Of a stretch of 64,000 nucleotides of DNA, positions 52,148 through 61,164 are shown piece after piece. The notes under the pieces are model-generated. The model was not told the DNA's origin. It was given only the letters and a program-made list of their open reading frames with translations, and searched no databases. Made by a program: the position numbers and the translations under genes. The stretch comes from CBDFKU01 sp965248975 (GTDB taxonomy: Bacteria > Chloroflexota > Dehalococcoidia > Lucifugimonadales > JAGWBF01): assembly GCA_965248975.1 (NCBI GenBank), contig CBDFKU010000011.1:72367-136366 (forward strand), written 5' to 3'. How positions within the stretch are numbered: the first letter of the stretch is position 1; each line of letters opens with the position of its first letter.

Positions 52148-52714
52148 TTACAGCCCGTCCAGCCAGTTCCGCAAGAGGTCCTTGCCCACCGATGTGAGAA
52201 TGGACTCGGGGTGGAACTGCACTCCCTCCACCGGATACTCTTTGTGGCGCAGGCCCATGATGATCCCCCGGTCCGTCCAGGCGGTGACCTCCAGGGAGTC
52301 CGGCAGGGCCTCCCGGTACACGGCCAGGGAGTGGTACCGGATTGCCTCGAAGGGATCGGGGAGGCCGGCCAGGATCCCCCGTCCGTCGTGATGCACCATG
52401 GATGTTTTCCCATGCATCATCTCCCCGGCGCGGTCCACCGTCGCCCCGTAGGCGTACCCGACGCACTGGTGGCCCAGGCACACCCCCAAGGTGGGTATCC
52501 TGGGGCCGAAGCGGAGGATGACGTCGTTGGAGATGCCCGCCTCTTTAGGGGTGCATGGCCCGGGAGAGATGATGATCCCCCGAGGGGCAAGCGCATCGAT
52601 GTCCTCCAGGGACATCACGTCGTTGCGGGCCACCGTCACGTCGGCTCCCAGCTCACACAGGTATTGGTATAGGTTGTATGTGAAGCTGTCGTAGTTGTCG
52701 ATGATCAGGATCAT
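52148..52714 (-). CDS. trpG: Anthranilate synthase glutamine amidotransferase subunit
   Basis: The 188-residue protein has ILIIDNYDSFTYNLYQYL, the catalytic Cys in TLGVCLGHQCVGYA and the His-Glu pair in GVQFHPES. It supplies ammonia to TrpE. Its ATG overlaps the VOC stop by four bases. Confidence 0.95.
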   Translation of the reverse strand: MILIIDNYDSFTYNLYQYLCELGADVTVARNDVMSLEDIDALAPRGIIISPGPCTPKEAGISNDVILRFGPRIPTLGVCLGHQCVGYAYGATVDRAGEMMHGKTSMVHHDGRGILAGLPDPFEAIRYHSLAVYREALPDSLEVTAWTDRGIIMGLRHKEYPVEGVQFHPESILTSVGKDLLRNWLDGL

Positions 52715-53151
52715 TCAGAGACCTCCACGAACTCCAGCCAGTTGCCGTCGGGGTCCTGGCCGTAGATCGCCTTGCGCACTACCTTGCCGTCCTGGATCAA
52801 GGGGACCGGCGGACCGATGAAGCGAAGGCCTCTCCGGGACATCGCCTCGCTGAACTCCTGTATACTCTCGACAAAAAATGCCAGGTGGGTGGCGCCCAGG
52901 TCGTTGCGCTCGACATGGCCCTCGGCGCTGGGCGGGACCACGTACTGGATCAGCTCCAGGTTGTGGCCGTCGCCCATGTTGAGGAAGGCCATCTCCAGGT
53001 GAGCGTTCTTGAAGCCGACCAGCTTCTCGATGTAGTCGCCGGTGCGAGTCATCGTGTACACCAGCTCCAGTCCCAACACATTCGTGTAGAAATCGACAGA
53101 GCTCCCCAGGTCTCGTACGACGAATCCTGTGTGAAAAAAAGACTTTAGCAT
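52711..53151 (-). CDS. VOC-family protein between trpE and trpG
   Basis: The 146-residue protein has FFHTGFVVRDLGSSVDFYTNVLGLELV and ends IYGQDPDGNWLEFVE, a VOC fold. Overlap ATGA with trpG shows coupled translation, so the gene is a fixed member of this operon. Its substrate is unknown. Confidence 0.88.
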   Translation of the reverse strand: MLKSFFHTGFVVRDLGSSVDFYTNVLGLELVYTMTRTGDYIEKLVGFKNAHLEMAFLNMGDGHNLELIQYVVPPSAEGHVERNDLGATHLAFFVESIQEFSEAMSRRGLRFIGPPVPLIQDGKVVRKAIYGQDPDGNWLEFVEVSE

Positions 53152-53185
53152 GTTACTCCCTTCCTTTGCCCCTTGTTTTTTATCA

Positions 53186-53222
53186 TCTCTCTCTCATTGG
53201 GAGAGGGAACGAGGGTGAGGGC
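53186..53222. repeat. CTCTCTC/GGAGAGGG palindrome with GGGTGAGGG tail
   Basis: CTCTCTC, ATTG, GGAGAGGG and a GGGTGAGGG tail resemble the element at 9065-9100. It lies between trpE and the VOC gene. Confidence 0.6.
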
Positions 53223-53229
53223 TAATATT

Positions 53230-54681
53230 TTACCCAAGCCCCTCCGCCCGGTCGATCGCTCTCAGCATCGCCCTAGCCTTGTGGAGGGTCTCCTGGTACT
53301 CGTCCTCGGCGGTGCTGTCGGCCACGACGCCCCCGCCTACCTGGATGCTGGCGACGCCGTCCTTGATCACGCTGGTGCGGAGAGTTATCGCGGTGTCCAG
53401 GTTGCCCGAGAAGCTGAAGTAGCCCACAGCGCCCGCGTAAGGGCCGCGCTTCTGTCCCTCGAGCTCGGCGATGATCTCCATGGCGCGGATCTTGGGCGCC
53501 CCCGACATGGTACCGGCGGGGAAGCAGGACCTCAGGGCGTCGTAGGGAGTAAGCTCCGGCCTCAGCTTGCCCACCACGTGGGAAACCAGGTGCATCACGT
53601 TGGAGTAGCGCTCCACGCTCATCAGGTCGGTCACCTGGACAGTGCCAGGCACGGCGACCCGGCCCACGTCGTTGCGGCCCAGGTCCACCAGCATGATGTG
53701 CTCCGCCCGCTGCTTTTCGCTTTCCCTGAGCTCCACCTCAAGGGCCGAGTCCTCCTCCGGGGTCTCGCCCCTGGGCCGGGTGCCGGCGATGGGATGGTAG
53801 TCGATATGGCCATCTTCCACCCTCACCAGGGTCTCCACCGAGGAGCCCACGATGTAGAAGTCGTCCAGGTGCAGGTGGTACATGTAGGGCGATGGGTTGA
53901 GGGCCCGCAGGGCGCGGTATATCTGCAGGGGATGGGCTTCTGTCTCCCTGGAGAGGCGCTGGGACGTTACCACCTGGATAACGTCCCCGGCGTAGATGTA
54001 CTCCTTGGCCCGCTCCACCACCTCCGCGTAGTCTTCCTTGGTGAAGTTGGAGCCCATCGGATGGCCGGCGGGCGTCAAGCCGGCCGGCAGGGTCGCAGCG
54101 GGTGGATCCAGCGGCGCCGAGAGGCGCTCCACTAGCCGGTCGATCTTATCGGTGGCCTCTCGATAAGCACCTTCGATGTCGCCGTCCAGGTAGACGTGGC
54201 TCACGACATTGATGACGTGCTTGACGTGGTCGAACACCAGCAGCGTGTCGCTGAACATGAACACGGATTCGGGCAGATTCAGCGGGTCCACGGGAGGCTC
54301 GGGCACCCGGGGCTCGAAATACCGGACGACGTCGTAGGCCAGGTAGCCCACTGCTCCGCCATGGAACCGCGGAAGGTCTGCGATGGGGACCAGTCTGTAC
54401 CGGTCCATCTCCGCCTTGATCGGGACCAGGGGGTCGACGGCCCCGTCGACCTGGCCCGGACCGGTCTTGAGCACGGAGTAGGGCTCGGTGCCGATGAAGC
54501 TGTAGCGGGCCAGACGCTCGCCGCCCTCCACGCTCTCCAGCAAGAAAGAGTAAGGGGGCCGGGCCACCTTGAGGTAGGCCGAAACCGGCGTCTCCAGGTC
54601 GGCGTCGATCTCCCGGTACACCGGCACCAGGTTTCCCTGCCCCTGCAGCGCTTTGATCTCGTCTAGGGTCGGATGATACAT
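53230..54681 (-). CDS. trpE: Anthranilate synthase component I
   Basis: The 483-residue protein carries GGGVVADSTAEDEYQET, PAGTMSGAPKIRAMEII and the feedback site region LLESVEGGERLARYSFIG (the Leu-Leu-Glu-Ser site for tryptophan). It makes anthranilate from chorismate with TrpG. Only 30 bases separate it from the end of trpS, so it is read from the T-box promoter. Confidence 0.95.
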   Translation of the reverse strand: MYHPTLDEIKALQGQGNLVPVYREIDADLETPVSAYLKVARPPYSFLLESVEGGERLARYSFIGTEPYSVLKTGPGQVDGAVDPLVPIKAEMDRYRLVPIADLPRFHGGAVGYLAYDVVRYFEPRVPEPPVDPLNLPESVFMFSDTLLVFDHVKHVINVVSHVYLDGDIEGAYREATDKIDRLVERLSAPLDPPAATLPAGLTPAGHPMGSNFTKEDYAEVVERAKEYIYAGDVIQVVTSQRLSRETEAHPLQIYRALRALNPSPYMYHLHLDDFYIVGSSVETLVRVEDGHIDYHPIAGTRPRGETPEEDSALEVELRESEKQRAEHIMLVDLGRNDVGRVAVPGTVQVTDLMSVERYSNVMHLVSHVVGKLRPELTPYDALRSCFPAGTMSGAPKIRAMEIIAELEGQKRGPYAGAVGYFSFSGNLDTAITLRTSVIKDGVASIQVGGGVVADSTAEDEYQETLHKARAMLRAIDRAEGLG

Positions 54682-54711
54682 CGTACTTCTTCCATTGTGG
54701 TATCCCCAGCT

Positions 54712-55736
54712 TCAGTCGTAGTTGACGTGCATCGCCTCGCGGACTTCCCCGATAGTCTCTTTCGCAATATCTCTGGCCCTTTCAGTACCGCTCATTAGGG
54801 CTGCCCACACCTCTTCCGGACGGGATTCATAGTAGGCTCGACGCTCCCGGATGGGATCGAGGAATTCGTTCAACGTGTCGATTAAGCGATCCTTTACTTC
54901 AGAGTCACTGACCTTCCCATTCCGGTATCGATCCTTAGATCGTCAACTTCTTCAGTGTTTGTGTTGAATGCGTCATGATATAGGAAGCCGGGATTAAACT
55001 CCACGACTCCCGGATCCGTTGAACGTAACCGTGGGTGCTCCCCTGTTGTGTCTGTAACCATGCCCTTGACCTTCGTCGCTACCGTGGCTGGATCGTCCCA
55101 AAGATCGATGGTGTTGCCTAGGCTCTTGCTCATCTTGGACTGGCCATCGGTCCCAACAAGACGTGGCACCCTGCCAACCAGGGCTTTCGGCTCAGGGAAT
55201 ACGGGTGCGTAAGTACGATTGAACTTGCGGGCAAGCTCACGGGTGAATTCGATGTGAGGAAGCTGGTCCCCTCCGGTAGGGACCAGGTCGGCCTTGGGCA
55301 ACAAGATGTCGGCTACCTGGCTTACGGGATAGTTGAAGAAACCAACGGTCACCTCTTCCCTCGCACTTTTCAGCTGTGCGATCTCGGACTTGAGGGTCGG
55401 GTTGCGCTGTAGCCAACCCAATGGCGTGAGCATACTCAAGTACATCGCCAATTCAGCGTGCTGCGGAACATAGCTTTGTATCACGAAGGAAGACTTTTGG
55501 GGATCCAGACCCACTGCGAGCCAATCCCTAGCCACTTCCGTTACTGACTGGCGGATCCAGTCGATGTCGCCCAGGTGGTCTCCCAGGGCCTGATAATCAG
55601 CGATCAGGAAGTAGCAATCGTAATCATCCCGGAGTTTCAGCCAACTCTCCAGCGCGCCGGCATAGTGGTCCAGATGGAGCTTTCCCGTAGGCCGTATGCC
55701 TGTAAGAACCCGCCTGCTTTTCACAGTTCGATCCAT
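54712..55736 (-). pseudogene. trpS: Tryptophanyl-tRNA synthetase, frameshifted
   Basis: The ATG at 55736 starts MDRTVKSRRVLTGIRPTGKLHLDHYAG with the class I HIGH-like region. KMSKS reads KMSKSLGN. The first frame stops at 54894 (DLRIDTGMGRSVTLK). The usual C-terminal part (YRNGKVSDSEVKDRL ... EFLDPIRERRAYYESRPEEV) continues in another frame to 54712. Adding one A to CTAAGG restores it. A dead trpS would be lethal unless another copy exists, so a base error is likely. Confidence 0.88.
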
Positions 55737-56064
55737 AAACAAAACTCCCAGTCCACAAGGGACGGGGAGTTCCCGCGGTACCACCCTAATTCGCCGTCGG
55801 CCTCATCGGGGAGCGTGGCTTCCGGCGCGACTTAACCGGCTGGGAGGGGCGCGCTCTACCCCTCCGTGCCGCGGGCCCGTAACGGTGCCCAACCGGCTCG
55901 GCCTACTCTCTTCTACACAATACTTAGGTAGAAGGTTTCGGCCTGCGGCTCCGAGGTCCATTCGGCTCCAGCGCTGGCGCCGGCTCTCACCTTACCCGGC
56001 TCGCTGAGCCCCCGCTTTGGAGCGTACTCCTCCTCTTCGCAGCCTTTCATTATTTGTGATTTGT
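55737..56064 (-). promoter_or_regulatory. T-box riboswitch (Trp)
   Basis: The minus-strand leader holds the classic AGGGTGGTACCGCGG (55773-55787), which pairs with the tRNA acceptor end in the antiterminator. Next is a terminator stem AACTCCC / GGGAGTT with a T run ending just before the trpS ATG. A Stem I-like region contains GAATGGACC, so the likely specifier is UGG at 55960-55958, the Trp codon. Uncharged tRNA-Trp would permit read-through of trpS-trpE and the following genes. Confidence 0.92.
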
Positions 56065-56070
56065 GGCTGA

Positions 56071-56100
56071 AGTATAGTCGTGGCATCGAGAAGCTGTCAA
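56071..56100 (-). promoter_or_regulatory. Promoter of T-box-trp operon
   Basis: TTGACA (56100-56095), 18-base spacer, TATACT (56076-56071) on the minus strand, starting transcription near 56064. Confidence 0.8.
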
Positions 56101-56116
56101 GCTATAAGAGGTCGCG

Positions 56117-57535
56117 CTATCCCCCGGCCGGTCCCCCGCCGAGGCCGGGCTCGGTCATCTTCGCCGGCTCCAGCAGCTCGTCTAGCTGCTGGCCGGTGAG
56201 GGAGGTCAGCCGGGTGGCCGTCTCTCGGATGGTGCTGCCGGTAGCGGCGGCCTCCTTGGCGATCTGGGCGGCCACGTCGTAGCCGATGGCCGGCGACAGG
56301 GCGGTGCCCAGCATCAGGCCCTTCTCCACCATCTGGGGTCCGGTGTCGGTGGCAACCAGGCCCTTCACGCACTGGTCGGCGAAGTTGTCCGCCGACGAGG
56401 CCAGCAGAGAGATGGACTGGAGCAGGTTGTAGGCCGCCACGGGCATCATGGTGTTTAGCTCGAAATAGCCGCCCTGGCCGGCCAGCGCTACTGTAGCATC
56501 GTTGCCCACGACCTGTGCTACAACCTGGATCACCGATTCGGCGATGACAGGGTTAATCTTGCCGGGCATGATAGAGCTTCCCGGCTGCACCTCGGGCAGG
56601 ACCAGCTCCCCGATCCCGGCCCTGGGCCCGCAGCCCATCCACCGGATGTCGTTGGCGATCTTGTGCAGGCTGATGGCCAGGGTGCGCAGCGATGCGCTGG
56701 CCTCCACCGCTGCGTCCAGGGTGCTCTGGGCCTGGAAGTGGTTGTCGGTCTCCCGGACCTGGACACCGGTCATCTCCGAGAGTATCTGGCAGACCCGCCC
56801 CGCGAACTCTGGGTGGGTGTTCACCCCGGTGCCGACCGCAGTGCCTCCCAGTGCAACCTGAGACAGCTCCTGCCGGGCGTGGTCCACCCGGCGGATGCCC
56901 TGCTCAACCTGGCCGGCGAATCCCATGAACTCCTGGCCCAGGCGGACGGGCGTGGCGTCCTGGAGATGGGTGCGGCCCGTCTTGACTATGGGCCAGAACT
57001 CCTGGGACTTCTTTTCCAGGGCAGACCGCAGGTTTCCCAGGGCCGGGACCAATCGCTCCTGGATAAGGATGAGGGCCGACAGGTGAATGGCGGTGGGGAT
57101 GACGTCGTTGGACGACTGGCCCATGTTCACATGGTCGTTGGGGTGGACCAGCCGGGAGCCGCGCTCTCCTCCCATGATCTCAGTGGCCCGGTTGGCGATG
57201 ACCTCGTTGGCGTTGGTGTTGGTGGACGTGCCCGAGCCGGTCTGAAAGACGTCCACCACGAAATGGTCGTCCAGGCTTCCGTCGGCTACTTCCTGGGCGG
57301 CTTCCACGATAGTGCCGCCGATGTGGGCCTCCAGCAGGCCCATGGACATGTTTGCCCGGGCCGCCGCCAGCTTGATCAGTGCGAGCGCCCGGATGAAGCT
57401 GCGTGGCAGGCGCAGGTCGCTGATGGGGAAGTTCAGCACCGCCCTCCTGGTGGAGGCCCCGTAGTAGGCGTCGGCGGGCACCTCCATGGTCCCCATGGAG
57501 TCTCGCTCGGTCCTGGTACTCTGCTTAGTGGCCAC
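56117..57535 (-). CDS. fumC: Class II fumarase
   Basis: GTG at 57535 follows AGGAGG and gives 472 residues. The signature GSSIMPGKINPV is at about 320. Substrate residues in TGSGTSTNTNANEV and GRTHLQDATP are present. It interconverts fumarate and malate. It ends just before the trp operon promoter. Confidence 0.96.
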   Translation of the reverse strand: MATKQSTRTERDSMGTMEVPADAYYGASTRRAVLNFPISDLRLPRSFIRALALIKLAAARANMSMGLLEAHIGGTIVEAAQEVADGSLDDHFVVDVFQTGSGTSTNTNANEVIANRATEIMGGERGSRLVHPNDHVNMGQSSNDVIPTAIHLSALILIQERLVPALGNLRSALEKKSQEFWPIVKTGRTHLQDATPVRLGQEFMGFAGQVEQGIRRVDHARQELSQVALGGTAVGTGVNTHPEFAGRVCQILSEMTGVQVRETDNHFQAQSTLDAAVEASASLRTLAISLHKIANDIRWMGCGPRAGIGELVLPEVQPGSSIMPGKINPVIAESVIQVVAQVVGNDATVALAGQGGYFELNTMMPVAAYNLLQSISLLASSADNFADQCVKGLVATDTGPQMVEKGLMLGTALSPAIGYDVAAQIAKEAAATGSTIRETATRLTSLTGQQLDELLEPAKMTEPGLGGGPAGG

Positions 57536-57586
57536 TATTTATCCTCCTAAGGTTGCTCTAAGGTTGCTGCTTGTCCTTCTCGGTGA

Positions 57587-57801
57587 CTACAAACGGTCCC
57601 AATCCTCTTCAGAGAGTCCCGCCTGCTTTAGGATTGAGCGAAGGACCGGCAGCGGGATGTCTCCTGGATGTATGGGCACCGTGACTCCTTGACCTTCGCT
57701 GTTCAAGAACCGGCATGCGCCCCTTTATGGCGCACCTGACGGAAGCCGGCTCGTTCGAGTTTCCTCACCACTTGGCGTGCACGAAGCGGCCTAAGCGGCA
57801 T
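57587..57801 (-). pseudogene. hicA: HicA-type mRNA interferase, frameshifted
   Basis: The ATG at 57801 gives MPLRPLRARQVVRKLERAGFRQVRHKGAH. After HKGAHA the frame stops. The rest (RFLNSEGQGVTVPIHPGD ... LKQAGLSEEDW) continues in another frame to 57587. The catalytic His in KGAH is kept. One added C in GCCGG restores it. With HicB it forms a toxin-antitoxin pair. Confidence 0.82.
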
Positions 57802-58045
57802 ACTTTGGATACCTTACCTTGAGATACAACCCTTGGCCTGTCTGCTTTTCCACAGGGATGGGTTTACCCTCTGCCAGGAGGCATTCCAGATGGAAGGCGA
57901 CCATGTTGCGGAGGTTCTGGAAGGCTTTCTGGCTGTCAGCACCATAGTCGGCTATCCCCAGTGTGGGAACTTCGACCACCACCTGACCCGTTTCCCGGTC
58001 CTTGACGACTTTTACCGAATATTCGAAAACTTTATCAAGGTCCAT
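57791..58045 (-). CDS. hicB: HicB-type antitoxin
   Basis: The 84-residue protein has the HicB beta-fold (YSVKVVKDRETGQVVVEVPTLG) and a short C-terminal tail without a DNA-binding helix-turn-helix. Its stop overlaps the hicA start by 11 bases, the normal gene order here being hicB then hicA. Confidence 0.85.
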   Translation of the reverse strand: MDLDKVFEYSVKVVKDRETGQVVVEVPTLGIADYGADSQKAFQNLRNMVAFHLECLLAEGKPIPVEKQTGQGLYLKVRYPKYAA

Positions 58046-58067
58046 TTACAACCTCATAACCTGGCAC

Positions 58068-59375
58068 CTACCACCCATGGTCCATCTTGTCCCGTAGGAT
58101 CGGCACCAGCTCGGCGACGGGGACTCGTATCTGCGCCATGGAGTCCCGCTCACGGATGGTCACCTGTTTGTCCTCCAGGGTGTCGAAGTCCACGGTAACG
58201 CAGAAGGGCGTGCCGATCTCGTCCTGGCGGCGGTAGCGACGCCCGATGCTCTGAGCGTCGTCGTACTGGGTGGCGAAGTGCTGTCGGATCAGGGCATGCA
58301 CCTCCCGCGCCGTGGGCACCAGCCGCTCGTTGCGGCTCAAGGGGAGCACGGCCACCTTCGCGGGGGCGATGTGTCGCTGGAACCGCAGCACCACACGGAT
58401 GTCCTCCTTGCCGGAGGATGTGTCGGTCTCTTCGTCGTAAGAGTCCAGCAGGAACGCCAGTGCGGCCCTATCCACGCCGCCCGACGGCTCGATGACGTAG
58501 GGGTAGTAGCGCTCATGGGTCTCGTCGTCGAAGTAGGTGAGGTCCTCGCCGCTGGCCTCGCTGTGGTGCTTCAGGTCGTAGTCGGTGCGGTTGGCGACGC
58601 CCTCCAGCTCGGCCCAGCCCCAGGGGAAGCGGTACTCGATGTCGTAGCAGTCCTTGGCGTAGTGGGCCAGCTCGTCCTCACCGTGGCGACGGGTGCGCAG
58701 GTTCTCCCGGCGGATGCCGTGGTCCACGTACCAGGAGAGGCGCTCCTCCAGCCAGGACTCCAGCCAGCCCTCGTCGGTGCCGGGTTTGACGAAGTACTCG
58801 ATCTCCATCTGCTCGAACTCACGGGTGCGAAAGGTGGAGTTGCCGGGCGTGATCTCGTTGCGGAAGGACTTGCCGATCTGGGCGATGCCGAAAGGCAGCT
58901 TGCGGCGGGTGGCCACCAGCACGTTGGCGAAGTTGACGAAGATGCCCTGGGCCGTCTCCGGGCGCAGGTACACCTGGCTGGCGGTGTCCTCCACAGGGCC
59001 CATGAAGGTCTTGAACATCAGGTTGAACTGGCGGGGATCGGTTAGCTCCCCTCCGCAGTTGGGACACTTGGACCCATCGGGGAGGTCGTCGGCCCGAAAG
59101 CGTTGATGGCAGCTCCGACACTCCACCAGGGGGTCGGAGAAGCTACCGACGTGGCCGCTGGTGATCCACACCTGCGGGTGCATCAGTATGGCGGAGTCCA
59201 GACCTACCATGTCGCCACGGACCTGGACCATCGAGCGCCACCAGGCGTCCTTGACGTTGCGCTTCAGCTCAACCCCCAGGGGGCCGTAGTCCCAGGTGGC
59301 GTTGAGGCCGCCGTAGATCTCGCTGCTCTGAAACAGAAACCCTCTCCGCTTGGAGAGGGATAGAACCTTGTCCAT
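58068..59375 (-). CDS. glyQS: Glycyl-tRNA synthetase, dimeric class II type
   Basis: The ATG at 59375 gives 436 residues. LFQSSEIYGGLNATWDYGPLG starts it, motif 2 reads FRNEITPGNSTFRTREFEQMEIEYF, and RPETAQGIFVNF and IEPSGGVDRAALAF follow. It ends with an anticodon-binding domain. It is the alpha2 type, not GlyQ/GlyS alpha2beta2. Confidence 0.95.
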   Translation of the reverse strand: MDKVLSLSKRRGFLFQSSEIYGGLNATWDYGPLGVELKRNVKDAWWRSMVQVRGDMVGLDSAILMHPQVWITSGHVGSFSDPLVECRSCHQRFRADDLPDGSKCPNCGGELTDPRQFNLMFKTFMGPVEDTASQVYLRPETAQGIFVNFANVLVATRRKLPFGIAQIGKSFRNEITPGNSTFRTREFEQMEIEYFVKPGTDEGWLESWLEERLSWYVDHGIRRENLRTRRHGEDELAHYAKDCYDIEYRFPWGWAELEGVANRTDYDLKHHSEASGEDLTYFDDETHERYYPYVIEPSGGVDRAALAFLLDSYDEETDTSSGKEDIRVVLRFQRHIAPAKVAVLPLSRNERLVPTAREVHALIRQHFATQYDDAQSIGRRYRRQDEIGTPFCVTVDFDTLEDKQVTIRERDSMAQIRVPVAELVPILRDKMDHGW

Positions 59376-59501
59376 GTTCCCTTGATCGAGGGTGCGTTGC
59401 AACTGGCACGCTCCTTGTTCAGTCCATAGGTAACAAGGGTACCAATTCGCCCTATCGATGTAAAGAAAGGCGCCGGACGGGGCCAAGCCCGGGGGCGGAT
59501 C

Positions 59502-60229
59502 CTACTCCCGGGGAAACATGGCCTCCCCTTCCTCGAAGGTGACCCCGTGATGACGCATCATGGAGGCGGTGTTTGCCCTGGCGATGGCTCTGAGCACGTT
59601 TGAGACGATGCCCACGTTCGTGCGGATATCTTTGTGAGGTGCCGGAACCACCACCGAGGGTGTGGCGTCCAGCAGTCCCCAGCCAGGCGGGACCTCGTGG
59701 CGCCGGATGAGACCCCTGGGCGCCATGATGTAGTGGTAGTCGGCCACCGCCAGGAACCTGGGGTCCCGGAACTTGATGCTGAACCGCTCCAGCCGCTCAT
59801 GATAGGCCTTCTCCTGTCTGGTCACGCGCTCGTAGTCGGCGTTGGCCAGACGGTAGGCCTGTGTGTCCTCCCAGCTGTCGGGGTCTTCTTCCTGGCGTGC
59901 TCGGTCGCCCGGCGCAGGATCTCCTCTGCCAGCTCGGTCCGTCCCTCCACGACCGGCTCCAAGTCTCCCAGCTTTGCCCGGTCGCCGGGGCCGTGGTCGT
60001 CGCGGAATAGATCGGCGCGGCTCGTCTTGACCTCGATGGCGTAGATGACGTTGCCTCGCCCTACTCCCACCAGGTCTATGATCCTGCCGGCAGGACCCTC
60101 CAGAGCTACCTCCAGCCCGACGGACCGGCAGCGGGCGCATTTGTACAACCACTCCCAGGCCGCCCACTTGAGCTCGTAGGTCGCCTGGGACTCGTTGCCT
60201 CTCTTAAAGGAGCCCTCAACGGCCGTCAA
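59502..60229 (-). pseudogene. MmcB-like nuclease-fold protein, frameshifted
   Basis: The first frame (from 60229) holds RIIDLVGVGRG ... YAIEVKTSRADLFRDD, the Asp and Glu-x-Lys of a PD-(D/E)XK fold as in MmcB-type DNA repair proteins. After AR near 59885 it shifts, and the rest (SWEDTQAYRLAN ... FLAVADYHYIMAPRGLI) continues in a second frame to 59502. Adding one G to AGG restores it. Overlaps the next gene by 14 bases. Confidence 0.75.
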
Positions 60230-60554
60230 GGGAATCCCTTGGGGTCAGGTTGATCTCCACCAGTATCCTCCGCTTGTCGGCCCGCCCGTCCGGGTACTTC
60301 AGCCGTGAGACTTCTCTGGCCAGCCCTTCGTCGCACACCAGGCGAGCCGATGCCGGCAGCTCTTCCAGGTCCACCAGGACGGTCACCTCGGGGTTTGCCA
60401 TGAGGTTGCGGCACCAATCGCTGGACGCGTCCCTGCGAGATGCGTAGAACATGCCCCCGTGATACACAAGACGCAGGGCTACCCGGTGGGGCCTGCCGGT
60501 CACCCGGCCCACCGTCGTCAGATGCCCAATGAACGAATCGCCTTCGGAAACCAT
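60216..60554 (-). CDS. Deazaflavin-dependent nitroreductase-like protein
   Basis: The 112-residue protein shows TTVGRVTGRPHRVALRLVYH and WCRNLMANPEVTVLVD, the F420-type DDN family pattern. Such proteins bind deazaflavin and reduce small substrates. It overlaps the downstream nuclease-like gene by 14 bases. Confidence 0.82.
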   Translation of the reverse strand: MVSEGDSFIGHLTTVGRVTGRPHRVALRLVYHGGMFYASRRDASSDWCRNLMANPEVTVLVDLEELPASARLVCDEGLAREVSRLKYPDGRADKRRILVEINLTPRDSLDGR

Positions 60555-60732
60555 CTCGCTATTCGGCTGCTGTCTAGCCTCAGTCCTAGCTTACGATGCA
60601 CGGGTGGGGGTTGCAACCTGCGTGGGCGGACTACCAGTTGCCGTGGACAGTCCCCTATTGTAGAATTTCTTCGCCCAGGCGGCACGCGCTCCAAGCGACG
60701 TGCGGCCAACTACATCCGGAGGAGGTCTAACC

Positions 60733-61128
60733 ATGGCTGTTACACTGGCGGAAGCACACCGGATCATCGAGGCTACCATGGCCAAGGCAGGAGAGATGAA
60801 CATCAAGGTAAGCGTCGCCGTGGTCGATGCGGGAGGCCGCCTTGTGGCCTTCAGCCGCCAGGACGGCGCCAGCTGGGCCAGCGCCTACGGGTGCCAGGGG
60901 AAGGCGGTGGCAGCGGCGGCCACCGGGCGGCCCAGCGCGGATTCCGATCCCAACTCGCCGACCATGAAGGGCATCGCCGCTGCCGAGGGGGGCCACATGT
61001 TCCCCGGCGCCCGAGGAGCGGTGCCCATTCTTCGCAATGGCTTGATCGACGGAGCCTGTGGCGTGGGTGGTGGCACCGCCGAGCAGGACGAGGAGTGCGC
61101 CCGCAACGGGGTGAGCGTTCTCGGGTAG
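60733..61128 (+). CDS. GlcG/HbpS-family protein
   Basis: The ATG at 60733 follows GGAGGAGG and gives 131 residues: VTLAEAHRIIEATMAKAGEMN, VAVVDAGGRLVAFSRQDGA and GGVPIL-like AVPILRNG. GlcG/HbpS proteins bind heme or cobalamin-like ligands or assist glycolate-pathway enzymes. It is far from glcDEF here. Confidence 0.88.
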   Translation: MAVTLAEAHRIIEATMAKAGEMNIKVSVAVVDAGGRLVAFSRQDGASWASAYGCQGKAVAAAATGRPSADSDPNSPTMKGIAAAEGGHMFPGARGAVPILRNGLIDGACGVGGGTAEQDEECARNGVSVLG

Positions 61129-61164
61129 AGATCGGTCGAACCTGTTCCGGGAGGACCAAACCTG

